Below the pieces are notes generated by a model. It searched no databases. It was not told where the DNA came from and saw only the letters and a program-made list of their open reading frames with translations. Of a stretch of DNA of 64,000 nucleotides, positions 36,652 to 44,293 are shown one piece after another. Positions within the stretch are counted from its first letter, which is position 1. Each line of letters starts with the position of its first letter. This DNA is from Snodgrassella sp945267035 (lineage in GTDB: Bacteria; Pseudomonadota; Gammaproteobacteria; Burkholderiales; Neisseriaceae). The stretch is taken from assembly GCF_026535915.1 (NCBI RefSeq), contig NZ_JAFNPF010000001.1, forward strand, positions 620,001 through 684,000, given 5' to 3'. The position numbers were made by a program, and so were the translations under genes.

Positions 36652-37454
36652 GTAAATCCAAGTTGATTATTGCTTGCGTACTTTTATCCTTCAGCCAGCT
36701 AGGCTGGGCGGAACAACCTAATCAGGATCCTTACGAAGGCTATAACCGCTTTATGTTTAAAGTAAACGATCGTTTGGATCATTATGTCATGACTCCGGTA
36801 GCCAAAGGATATCGTAAGATTACGCCGTCTCCAGTGCGCACAGGCGTCAGCAATTTTTTTAACAATTTGCGCGATGTAGTTAGTTTTGGCAGTAACGTGC
36901 TGCGTTTGGACATTGAAAAAGCCAGTACAGATTTTGTCCGTGTAGGTATCAATACGACTTTTGGTTTGGGTGGCTTAATTAATTTTGCTGACGCTGGCCG
37001 AATTCCCAATAACAAAAATACTTTAGGCGATACGTTTGCATCTTGGGGATGGAAGAATAGTCATTATTTTGTTTATCCTGTTTTTGGTCCTTCTACCGTA
37101 CGCGACAGCGTTGGTAGTAGTGTCTTGTATGCCTTTCCAGTGCAGAATGCGATTTTTAAAGATTCAGCTGTACGTTGGGGGGTTAGCGGTTTGAATGGGG
37201 TGGCAACACGAGAATCCTTACTGGATGTGACCGAAAGTCTGGATGATGCTGCGCTAGATCGTTACGCTTATACCCGTGATTTATATATGAAATTGCGCAA
37301 TCAGCAAGTTGGCGGTACTTTATATCAATCTGATACTGATGAAGAGGTAGATATTGATAGTTTAGTTCCAGCTGACGAAGAAACGGCACCGGCTACTGAA
37401 CACCAACCTCAATCTAAACATACTCATACCGAGGGGAAAGTCGCTCATTATTGA
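36648..37454 (+). CDS. mlaA: Outer-membrane phospholipid scavenger MlaA (VacJ)
   Basis: 268 residues. MlaA signatures are DPYEGYNRFMFKVNDRLDHYVMTPVAKGY, TPSPVRTGVSNFFNNLRDVVS, NTTFGLGGLINFADAG and NTLGDTFASWGW. MlaA works with outer-membrane porins to remove phospholipid from the outer leaflet. Oddly, the signal peptide looks like a type I signal (cleavage after LGWA). The only Cys, residue 10, is too near the N-terminus to act as a lipidation site. The C-terminus is an acidic, His-rich tail. It is the last gene of the mla operon. Confidence 0.92.
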   Translation: MSKSKLIIACVLLSFSQLGWAEQPNQDPYEGYNRFMFKVNDRLDHYVMTPVAKGYRKITPSPVRTGVSNFFNNLRDVVSFGSNVLRLDIEKASTDFVRVGINTTFGLGGLINFADAGRIPNNKNTLGDTFASWGWKNSHYFVYPVFGPSTVRDSVGSSVLYAFPVQNAIFKDSAVRWGVSGLNGVATRESLLDVTESLDDAALDRYAYTRDLYMKLRNQQVGGTLYQSDTDEEVDIDSLVPADEETAPATEHQPQSKHTHTEGKVAHY

Positions 37455-38097
37455 TCACCCCATTTACTATTCTGTTTCAATGCGATGATCTGAATACGGA
37501 ATATTGATTGATAAGAGACTAGATGAATTTGCGCTATTACTGAATGATTAAAGTTCATTAATGAGTCTGATATGGATTAATCTTAGTCAGCGTGGCTTGC
37601 ATTCAGTGAATCCATTGATTTTTCAATTGGTGAATAATTTGGGCTGATGACGTCAAATTTTGCTTCTGTAAAATGGCCATGGCTTAAACGCTAACATTTC
37701 TGCGCAATTAAATTTTATTCTGAATGAAAAATTATGCATGCAGATCTTGCTGATACGCAGGATACTTTGCAATCAGATGCATCAAGTTTGCTCAAGTCAA
37801 TAATACACGGCGATCGCAATTGTTATGGATGGAGGTAATATAGCTTTCCAATTTCTGGGTAGGTTATAAACTGCTGCTATAAAAGTTGTGTTAGAGCGAA
37901 AGTTTCATCGTGTCTACCACTGACAACCGGAAACACACTGAAGAGTGCAGAAAAATAAATGGAATTGAGCTTATCAATAGCCTAACTCAATTCTTTAGAC
38001 GCTAAATTATCCGTAAGAAATGTTTGCGGATAAAACGAGAATTTAAACCCAGCTTTTGGATAAACAATTAATCAATAGTCAAAACAGGAACAGTGCT
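37455..38097. other. Gene-free stretch between mlaA and the next ORF
   Basis: About 640 bp, AT-rich, with no ORF of convincing length and many stops on both strands. A 34-codon ORF starts at an ATG near 37736 but has no recognisable features. There is no clear terminator for the mla operon. An AGGAACA ribosome site at the right end belongs to the 38098 gene. Confidence 0.5.
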
Positions 38098-38460
38098 ATG
38101 TATGAAGTTAACCGTAGTGTTTTTTTGCTGATTCCATTGGAACCATTTTGGGTATGGTTGCAGAACTTACCCGATATCAACTTGGATGGTTTGTCGCTCA
38201 AAGCATTACAGCAAGACGCCAATGCTTATTTAATCTCTACTGCTGAAAATAATGAAGATCTATGGCTTCAAATTGAACAGCATTATCAGGATATTTTTGC
38301 TGCTGAATTGGCTGATTGGTGTGAGGATGAACGTCGCTGGCCACAGTTGGATGCGGATACTTTCCTAAAATGGTTTGAAGTTAAGTCCTCCATGATTGTG
38401 ACTGATTTGGCTAAGGAAGAACTCGAACGTGAGGAATTTGTGCCGATTGAGTTAAATTAA
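38098..38460 (+). CDS. Conserved small cytoplasmic protein, unknown function
   Basis: 120 residues, acidic, without a signal peptide or membrane helix. It has Trp-rich motifs: PFWVWLQNLPD near the N-terminus, AELADWCEDERRWPQLD in the middle and FLKWFEV near the C-terminus. I recall similar proteins in many beta- and gammaproteobacteria, always annotated hypothetical. ATG 38098 is chosen because AGGAACA lies 7 bp upstream; an in-frame TTG at 38056 lacks such a site. It has its own terminator and appears monocistronic. Confidence 0.75.
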   Translation: MYEVNRSVFLLIPLEPFWVWLQNLPDINLDGLSLKALQQDANAYLISTAENNEDLWLQIEQHYQDIFAAELADWCEDERRWPQLDADTFLKWFEVKSSMIVTDLAKEELEREEFVPIELN

Positions 38461-38479
38461 ATCCTGTTTTTTATGCCAC

Positions 38480-38506
38480 AGCCTATGTATTGAACATAGG
38501 CTTTTT
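38480..38506 (+). terminator. Rho-independent terminator
   Basis: GCCTATGT (38481-38488) pairs with ACATAGGC (38494-38501) around ATTGA, followed by five T. It lies 20 bp after the stop of the small conserved gene. Confidence 0.85.
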
Positions 38507-38645
38507 CGTATCTTCTTTAACTATGTTAAAATATGTTTTGGTTGAGATGGTCTTCTCAGTCTTCTTAATTTAATGAGTTGATTTCATTGACACAAGGTGG
38601 TTCTGATTAAGAGGAAATTAACCTAGGTTAGTTGAAGTTGTCTGA

Positions 38646-39284
38646 ATGAAAAGAAATCTTATATTGTCCAAGTTAGATGGTCTGTCGCGGCGACAAATGC
38701 TGATGTCTGGCAGTGTGGCGCTACTAGGCACCCTATTACCAAAACAGGCTTTCGCTGGAGCACAACGTGAAGAGACGTTGGCTGATGATGTTGCCTCTGT
38801 AATGCGTCATGCCGTTAGTAATGCAAATCCACCTCGACTGATTTTTAAATCGCAGGCAGAAGCCAATCGCTGGCTAAATGCGATGTCCTCACGGCTCGAG
38901 CGCTACGTTCCGGAAGTATATGGTCGAACACGCTTGCTGACTAATATTCAGTATGAAGCAATGCGGGCAGGGCTGGATACGCAAGTTGTTCTTGGGCTGA
39001 TTGAAGTGGAAAGTCGTTTTCGTCAATATGCTATTTCCCGTGTTGGTGCAAGAGGTTTAATGCAGGTGATGCCGTTCTGGGTTAAGCAAATTGGGCGAGC
39101 AGAACATAACTTGTTTGATATTCGCACTAACTTACGTTATGGCTGCACCATTTTACGGTATTACCGCAATCGCGAGAATGGTAATATGGTTCGCGCGCTG
39201 GCGCGGTATAATGGTAGTCTAGGACGTACAACTTATTCTGATGCGGTGATCGGTGCCTGGCAAAAACATTGGCAGTGGTCATAA
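38646..39284 (+). CDS. Lytic transglycosylase (SLT domain) with Tat-type signal
   Basis: 212 residues. The N-terminus has a long basic region and SRRQMLM followed by a short hydrophobic stretch and KQAFA, a twin-arginine-like signal. The SLT domain spans about 108-205: catalytic Glu in LGLIEVESRFRQYA, then VGARGLMQVMPFW, LRYGCTILRYY and ALARYNGS. Such enzymes cleave peptidoglycan glycan strands to give anhydro-MurNAc ends. Anhydro-sugars would feed the recycling route that uses AmgK. It is encoded 76 bp before ssb on the same strand. Confidence 0.85.
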   Translation: MKRNLILSKLDGLSRRQMLMSGSVALLGTLLPKQAFAGAQREETLADDVASVMRHAVSNANPPRLIFKSQAEANRWLNAMSSRLERYVPEVYGRTRLLTNIQYEAMRAGLDTQVVLGLIEVESRFRQYAISRVGARGLMQVMPFWVKQIGRAEHNLFDIRTNLRYGCTILRYYRNRENGNMVRALARYNGSLGRTTYSDAVIGAWQKHWQWS

Positions 39285-39360
39285 TCATTCTTTAGAATAA
39301 ATACCAGTTTTTAACTTCGGTTGCCTGTTAAAGCAGCCTGAATCCATATAGGAAACCACC

Positions 39361-39885
39361 ATGTCTGTTAACAAAGTCATCTTGGTTGGTCGCTTGGGTC
39401 GTGACCCTGAAACACGATACATGCCCAGCGGCGATGCAGTAACCAATTTTTCCATTGCAACTGATGAGCAATGGCGCGATCGTAATGGTGAGCGTCAAAC
39501 GCGCACGGAATGGCACAACATTACTCTTTTTGGCAAGCTCGGTGAAATTGCCAGCCAGTATCTACGTAAAGGTAGTCAGGTATTTATTGAAGGGCGGATC
39601 CAAAGTCGCAAATATAACGGTAAAGATGGAATTGAGCGTATTGCGTACGACATTATCGGCAATGAAATGAAAATGCTGGGTAGTCGTAATGATGGGGGTA
39701 GCGCGGGTTATGATTCTCCCAATGGCGGTGATCATTTTGCGTCAAACAGCAATGCAAATCCGGGAAATTATGATTCAGCCCCTGCCGCCTCAAATGCGCC
39801 TCCCGCTGCTCCACGTCGTCAGCCACCTCGTACCGCGCCTACACCTGCGCCGGTGGATGATATTGATGATGATATTCCATTCTAA
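39361..39885 (+). CDS. ssb: Single-stranded DNA-binding protein SSB
   Basis: 174 residues. The OB-fold occupies about 1-110 (VNKVILVGRLGRDPETRYM, EWHNITLFGKLGEIASQYL, GSQVFIEGRIQSRKY). A flexible Gly/Asn/Pro/Ala-rich linker follows, and the acidic tip DDIDDDIPF binds partner proteins of replication and repair. Length matches Neisseria and E. coli SSB. AGGAAACCACC upstream of the ATG is a clear ribosome site. A good terminator follows. Confidence 0.96.
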   Translation: MSVNKVILVGRLGRDPETRYMPSGDAVTNFSIATDEQWRDRNGERQTRTEWHNITLFGKLGEIASQYLRKGSQVFIEGRIQSRKYNGKDGIERIAYDIIGNEMKMLGSRNDGGSAGYDSPNGGDHFASNSNANPGNYDSAPAASNAPPAAPRRQPPRTAPTPAPVDDIDDDIPF

Positions 39886-39947
39886 AGTTTGCCTTTAGGG
39901 CAATGGTGTATGGATCAAGAGAGTATTGATTAGTCAATGCTGGTATA

Positions 39948-39981
39948 AAAAAACCTGCCATGTTATTAGCAGGTTTTTTTT
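39948..39981 (+). terminator. Rho-independent terminator of ssb
   Basis: AAAAAACCTGC (39948-39958) and GCAGGTTTTTTTT (39969-39981) form a stem with U tail around a 10-base loop, 62 bp after the ssb stop. The next 280 bp are AT-rich and hold no gene. Confidence 0.85.
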
Positions 39982-40266
39982 AACGTCGCTTATTCCGTAA
40001 TTTATAGAATTAGTCCGATGCATCCACACGTAACCAGTACTTAAATTTTAATCAACGAGCTATTTAATTTATTCATTCAGATTTCTAAATTGAATTTTGC
40101 CGTTTGAATTAGATGTTTTGATAAAATGATTAAGAAATATTGAAGGAATTTATTGCGTTTAACTTTATCATTATATTGAAGTTTTTTGGTTTTTATCATG
40201 GCTGGATTGATGATCTGCACGGCAGTGTTGGTGCCTTTTAAAAGAAATTTATCATCATTATAATCT

Positions 40267-40294
40267 TTGCTTATTTTAGCGGGTCTGTTAAAAT
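40267..40294 (+). promoter_or_regulatory. Candidate greA promoter
   Basis: TTGCTT (40267-40272) and TAAAAT (40289-40294) are 16 bp apart. The predicted start of transcription, about 40301, lies just ahead of the leader hairpin, about 100 bp before greA. Confidence 0.55.
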
Positions 40295-40311
40295 ATCATA
40301 CATGGAACTGC

Positions 40312-40344
40312 GCAAGCCGCCAAACACCGGGCGGCTTGCTTTTT
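40312..40344 (+). terminator. Strong intrinsic terminator/attenuator in the greA leader
   Basis: GCAAGCCGCC (40312-40321) pairs perfectly with GGCGGCTTGC (40330-40339), followed by five T and then GTTATT. It sits between a good promoter and the greA start, and no gene lies directly upstream that needs it; ssb has its own terminator. The E. coli greA leader also has an early terminator producing the short GraL RNA. Confidence 0.8.
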
Positions 40345-40398
40345 GTTATTAATACGATATACCGTTGCGCATTCACGGCGGTATCTTGGAGAAACATG

Positions 40399-40875
40399 AT
40401 GCAAAAAATTCCCTTGACCGTATTTGGTGCCGAATTATTAAAACAGGAACTGCAACAGCTTAAAAGTGTGGCTCGTCCTGCTGTGATTGAGGCTATTGCT
40501 GAGGCACGTTCGCATGGTGACTTGTCGGAAAATGCAGAATACGAAGCAGCTAAAGAAAAACAGGGTTTTATTGAAGGCCGTATTGCGGAGATTGAACACA
40601 AACTTTCGCTAGCGCATATCATTGATCCGAAAGAAACCAATGCTGACGGGAAGGTCGTTTTTGGGGCTACTGTAAAAATGCAGGATCTGGAAACGGAAGA
40701 AGTGGTCAGTTATCAGATTGTCGGCGAGGATGAGGCTGATATTAAGCAAGCTAAAATTTTTGTTGGCTCACCAATTGCACGCGCGCTGATTGGTAAGGAA
40801 GAAGGGGATATTGCCGAGGTTCAGGCGCCCGGTGGCATACGTGAGTATGAAATCCTTGAAGTCTTTTACATTTAA
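40399..40875 (+). CDS. greA: Transcript cleavage factor GreA
   Basis: 158 residues as in E. coli. The N-terminal coiled coil carries the acidic tip DLSENAEYEAAKEKQ; the C-terminal FKBP-like domain contains IVGEDEADIKQAKIFVGSPIARALIG. GreA reaches into the RNA polymerase secondary channel and stimulates cleavage of backtracked RNA. MQKIPLT is the family N-terminus; ATG 40399 lies 7 bp after GGAG, so it is preferred over 40396. A longer reading frame upstream runs through the leader hairpin and is not credible. Confidence 0.96.
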   Translation: MQKIPLTVFGAELLKQELQQLKSVARPAVIEAIAEARSHGDLSENAEYEAAKEKQGFIEGRIAEIEHKLSLAHIIDPKETNADGKVVFGATVKMQDLETEEVVSYQIVGEDEADIKQAKIFVGSPIARALIGKEEGDIAEVQAPGGIREYEILEVFYI

Positions 40876-40917
40876 TTAACCGCCTATTAGCATTTGTTTT
40901 TGGTCCGGTAATCATTT

Positions 40918-41129
40918 ACCTTAGATCCTCATCATGGAGATAGAGGTAAGGGTGTTAATGTATTTCAAGTCTATTCTAAAGATGGGCGTACTAAGGATGA
41001 GATTACAGATCAGATTAGAGATTAGGCTATAAAATATTGTGGTGATTGGAGTTGGCCGGTAGGACAACATTTTCATTCTTTTTAGGAGAAAATGCTAAAA
41101 GATTTGAATTTAGAAATAAAGAAATGTAA
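40918..41129 (+). pseudogene. Decayed C-terminal fragment, possibly of a polymorphic toxin
   Basis: The frame reads LDPHHGDRGKGVNVFQVYSK and on to a TAG stop near 41022. It then continues in the same frame with CGDWSWPVGQHFHS, and needs one extra T in a T-run (about 41079-41083) to read LGENAKRFEFRNKEM and stop at 41127-41129. The next ORF begins 3 bp later. A headless C-terminus directly followed by a small AT-rich ORF is the layout of orphan toxin-tail/immunity cassettes. No start codon or N-terminal domain is present. The toxin family is not recognised. Confidence 0.5.
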
Positions 41130-41132
41130 ATA

Positions 41133-41459
41133 ATGAAAAAAATATTTCTTTTCATCCAAGTTTTATTTTTCTCTTTCTGCACTCAAAAAAGTTTAAGTAT
41201 GGAAGAAGTGAAATATTATGAAAGTTTTTCTGGATATGATCATCCAATAAAATTAAACAATGAGATCGATATTAATAGTTTAAAAGATAAAAATATTTAT
41301 TTAAAAGCTATTTATATAAATAATAAACTTGAAGTAGTTGAAAAATATATAAATAATAATCTTTTTTTTAGGTATGTTTATGTTTATGAGAAAAATAAAC
41401 TAATAAAAATAGAAACTACTAATATTAATGGAGAAAAGAAAGTAATATTAAATGATTAA
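41133..41459 (+). CDS. Small exported protein, possible orphan immunity protein
   Basis: 108 residues, extremely rich in Lys, Asn, Ile and Tyr. Residues 1-22 form a signal peptide (KKIFLFIQVLFFSFC), with a Cys at 17 that only loosely resembles a lipobox. The mature part alternates charged and aromatic residues, for example RYVYVYEKNKLIKIETTN, and suggests beta strands. No family is recognised. It starts 3 bp after the decayed toxin-like tail, which suggests an immunity role; that is inference from context. Base composition differs strongly from flanking greA and yhbY. Confidence 0.5.
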   Translation: MKKIFLFIQVLFFSFCTQKSLSMEEVKYYESFSGYDHPIKLNNEIDINSLKDKNIYLKAIYINNKLEVVEKYINNNLFFRYVYVYEKNKLIKIETTNINGEKKVILND

Positions 41460-41587
41460 TAATTCTTAAAAATAAAAGCTAACTTATATAATTTGGCTTT
41501 CTCTATTTGCAAAACCATGGACACTTAATGGAATAAAAGTTTTAGAAGAATTCCCAGTATTAAAGATAGATTAATATTTAGTAAGTT

Positions 41588-41845
41588 ATGACAGAATATT
41601 GCAAGCAAATAATGTCATTTTTAGATGAGGTTGAAGAATATAATTGGAAAAATCTTTTTAGCCACTAAAAAAATTTCTAATGATGATAAACCATTTAGTA
41701 GAAAAATTTTCCAATTATATGGAGCGATGGGCTCTTTTAATGAATTAATTCTTTAAAGATAGTGTTTTATGTAAACAAGAAAATAATATTCTAGATGATT
41801 TAAGAAATAAGCTTTATAAAACGGCAGAAGCAATTAAGAAGAACT
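41588..41845 (+). pseudogene. Decayed immunity-like gene (DUF6966-like)
   Basis: An ORF starting MTEYCKQIMSFLDEVEEY ends at a frameshift stop near 41668. The alternative frame continues with FQLYGAMGSFNELIL, stops, and a third segment reads NILDDLRNKLYKTAEAIKK. The order of a W/N-rich helix, GAMGSFN(E/D)L and L(D/R)xLRxKLY is what I associate with DUF6966, a small family common in immunity clusters. Two frameshifts make it non-functional. The 128 bp before it, after the exported ORF, show nothing else. Confidence 0.45.
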
Positions 41846-41846
41846 T

Positions 41847-41875
41847 AAAAGCGATTCAATTGAAGAATCGCTTTT
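41847..41875. terminator. Hairpin between the decayed immunity-like gene and yhbY
   Basis: GCGATTC (41851-41857) pairs with GAATCGC (41865-41871), extended by flanking A/T pairs. T-rich tails occur on both strands, so it can terminate both the plus-strand remnant and yhbY on the minus strand. Confidence 0.7.
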
Positions 41876-41877
41876 AT

Positions 41878-42177
41878 TTATTCGTCTGTGTTTTTACGGC
41901 GGAATAAGACTAATTGTTTGCCAATATGCTGGATTAGCTCGGCATGGGTCGCAGCACACAATTCTTGTGCAATAGCGATACGTTTGGCGCGGTCATCACC
42001 GGCTACCTGCACTTTTATCAATTCATGTGCATCTAAATTGCGATTGGTTTCGGCGATGACTTCTGGCGTCAGTCCATGTTGACCGATCAGGACTACTGCA
42101 TGAAGCTGATGAGCGCGGGCTTTCAAGGCCATTTTATCTTTACTGCTTAAATTATCTGTTGGCATTTTTCTTTCCAT
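41878..42177 (-). CDS. yhbY: CRM-domain RNA-binding protein YhbY
   Basis: 99 residues with a single CRM domain: LKARAHQLHAVVLIGQHGLTPEVI contains the G-x-x-G RNA-binding loop, followed by LDAHELIKVQVAGDDRAKR. YhbY associates with pre-50S ribosomal particles. In E. coli and Neisseria it lies between greA and rlmE; here it keeps that place but is separated from both by AT-rich insertions. Met 1 or Met 5 could be the start. It is transcribed opposite to greA and rlmE. Confidence 0.9.
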   Translation of the reverse strand: MERKMPTDNLSSKDKMALKARAHQLHAVVLIGQHGLTPEVIAETNRNLDAHELIKVQVAGDDRAKRIAIAQELCAATHAELIQHIGKQLVLFRRKNTDE

Positions 42178-43196
42178 GTTGCTTGAACTTTGAATCCGAT
42201 AAGCGGATTGCAGGTTCGATTGTCAATAAGCTATTTTAAATGACAACGATAATTTTTTATAGTTAATCTCTATTCTTGACGACGATGTGAAAAAAAGAGC
42301 AATGAACGCTTTTTACACTTGGCAGTATTTTGTTTAAATTGTCTAAAATGGGTTGCTAAAATTTCGCTTTATTCAATGGTCTGAATACAATTTGCTTAAC
42401 TAACGAGATACTAAAATCATTCTTAAATTTAATAAGTTAGAGAAAATCTTCAAGTTGCGTATAGGGTTTTTTGTAGTGGATCAATTGTATTTTTGCAATG
42501 ACAAGTTGTTTAGAATTCTTGCGCTTAACCTACTGCATTAATTCATTATTACTAATTTGATGATAGTGCCAGCGTGTAATTGATACTTTCATGTTGTCCG
42601 ACTCCCGATCATGATACGCTGCTCTGGTGAAAGATTGATCGCCTGAATAATCTGCTGATGCAGCGGTTTAATGATCATTAGCTAGGTAGTCCGAATTTAA
42701 TTTCTGATTGAATAATGGAATATTTTTGGTAACAATTTATTGGAATTGGGAAATAAGCCATCTACTAAATCGAGGCTGTTATGACGAATTAATTTCAATT
42801 TTAAGTGAGGTATTTATGCTTCGCGATTGTTCCGTAGCTGATGGTAAGGCATGCCTGATGATCAGTTGATGAGCTAAATTGGTAATCGTGTTTGCGTTTT
42901 TATTGCTTATTCTTGGGGCTGTTGAGTTTTGATCTTAATCAGTCCACATCGGTAATATAATATAACAATAAGCGAACGCTAAAATGCTTTAATCTTACAA
43001 GCGTATTTTCGACTAAATGACGGTAATGATAAAGTATCCATATGCTATCTATTAATACTCGGCGATGAGCTAATATGTAAAGATTTTATATAAGCCTAAA
43101 GGGTAACTTTCCACCTTTCTATTACCCAAATACCAAAAATGGCTATGTCTTTTAATTTACCTACTATATGTAGGTAATTTTTTATCAGATACACAC
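42178..43196. other. Gene-free AT-rich island between yhbY and the ClbS-like gene
   Basis: About 1 kb without an intact ORF. On the minus strand at about 42593-42680 a short open stretch (KPLHQQIIQAINLSPEQR) is followed in a different frame by SITRWHYHQISNNELMQ, looking like a decayed gene of unknown family. A hairpin TTACCTAC/GTAGGTAA with a T-run lies at 43157-43182 on the plus strand. The rest shows nothing recognisable. Confidence 0.45.
43157..43182 (+). terminator. Terminator-like hairpin in the island
   Basis: TTACCTAC (43157-43164) and GTAGGTAA (43170-43177) around TATAT are followed by TTTTTT. No intact plus-strand gene precedes it, so it may be a relic of a lost gene. Confidence 0.5.
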
Positions 43197-43706
43197 TTAT
43201 TGCGTTAATTTTTTCCATTTTCTGATTTTAGTCCGAAAACTTTTGAAGGGAGCAACCGAGTTGATGTGAATAAATCTTGCAACAGTCCAGCTTTCAGGAT
43301 AAGGCTTAGTCCAATTCCTGCTATCTTTTATAAATAGTGTCTCCTCCGACAATGAACCAATCCAGCCAGTCCAAATATCGACCGCTTGTTCAAACTGCTG
43401 TATAAGCTCTTTTAAAGATAATTCTTTATATGTTTGATAGAATGACTGATAAAGCTCACCTAATTGATTCCATTTGTAGCCTTTGGCAGGTAAAATGGGA
43501 ATCTCTCCCAAGAGTTCGGTATCATCCCATGACTTTACTAACGCTAACCAACCTAGTTGATAAGCAATCATTTGAGCCGGTGTTTTATCAACACCATCCA
43601 CTAAACTATCTTTTTTATCTTCAGTGATCGTTTTAAACTCTTCAATAAATAACTTAGCCGTTTTATTGATTTCATCTATTAATTGCTTTTTGTTCTGATA
43701 GATCAT
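43197..43706 (-). CDS. ClbS/DfsB-family four-helix-bundle protein
   Basis: 169 residues, helical, no signal peptide. DUF1706/ClbS features are the N-terminal LIDEINKTAKLFIEEF helix, DKTPAQMIAYQLGWLALVKSW, GYKWNQLGELYQSFY, and the C-terminal WPYPESW-like and VARFIHINSVAPFKSFRTKIRKWKK segments. ClbS of colibactin-producing E. coli hydrolyses the cyclopropane warhead and protects the producer; DfsB relatives are widespread and mostly uncharacterised. It is AT-rich and lies alone in an accessory island, so horizontal acquisition is likely. No colibactin genes are present. Confidence 0.8.
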   Translation of the reverse strand: MIYQNKKQLIDEINKTAKLFIEEFKTITEDKKDSLVDGVDKTPAQMIAYQLGWLALVKSWDDTELLGEIPILPAKGYKWNQLGELYQSFYQTYKELSLKELIQQFEQAVDIWTGWIGSLSEETLFIKDSRNWTKPYPESWTVARFIHINSVAPFKSFRTKIRKWKKLTQ

Positions 43707-44185
43707 AGTTAGTTCTCCGTGAACCCAATTAACTTAGCTATTGAATATTATAAGTATCTTACCCATTAATCAAGTAAACCGATACTGTCAAATTAAGGAA
43801 GAACATAAGCCAACAAACAAAAGTTACCGTTACAATAATTAACAAAAAAATAATTTGTGACACTCAAAACTCTGGTTCGACTTTAATTGAAAATCATATT
43901 ATTTTACTCAAAATAAGTTGTAAATTTGAACATCTACCAATATTTTATAATAATTGTTTAACATTAAAATATATCTAATAATCAATAAGATATAATTAAT
44001 TTTGGTAGGATTATTCGTGAATATTGAGTTGTGTTTGTGAATAGTATTCTTGATAGATACGAAGTAACTCAGCCATGAGATATTCATCGATGTTGGGTGA
44101 AATAGCTAGTTCAATAATGTGTGTTTGTTTTAGTTTTGCCGCGTTGATTCGATGATTAATATTGTCTATGAAGTAAAAAATCTGG

Positions 44186-44293
44186 TTAGTCTCCTGCAAA
44201 AATTTTAATGCGGATACCACCGCCACCACTGAGAAGCAATAACTCGTTCTGAGCATTGATGGTGACTTTTCCATCTGCACTGGTTAAAAACAT
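44186..44293 (-). pseudogene. vgrG: VgrG C-terminal fragment (type VI secretion spike)
   Basis: A 35-codon open stretch encodes MFLTSADGKVTINAQNE and then LLLLSGGGGIRIK before diverging and stopping. This is the DUF2345 beta-prism of VgrG spike proteins, where SADGKVTINA(Q/K)xELLL and SGGG(G/S)xIRI are standard. The rest of the protein is missing. The flanking 43707-44524 is otherwise AT-rich with only short unrecognised minus-strand ORFs (44011-44280 overlaps it in another frame, and 44310-44513). It shows that a type VI secretion locus once lay here or was copied in. Confidence 0.7.

Noticed and set aside
39331..39342. AAGCAGCCTGAA before ssb, resembling DNA-uptake-sequence dialects of Neisseriaceae
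   Set aside because: I noticed only this copy and one partial core inside murE, far below the density expected for a functional uptake sequence; a genome-wide count would decide.
40267..40398. N-terminal extension of greA to TTG 40267
   Set aside because: It would translate the promoter and the terminator hairpin; MQKIPLT with a ribosome site is the family start.
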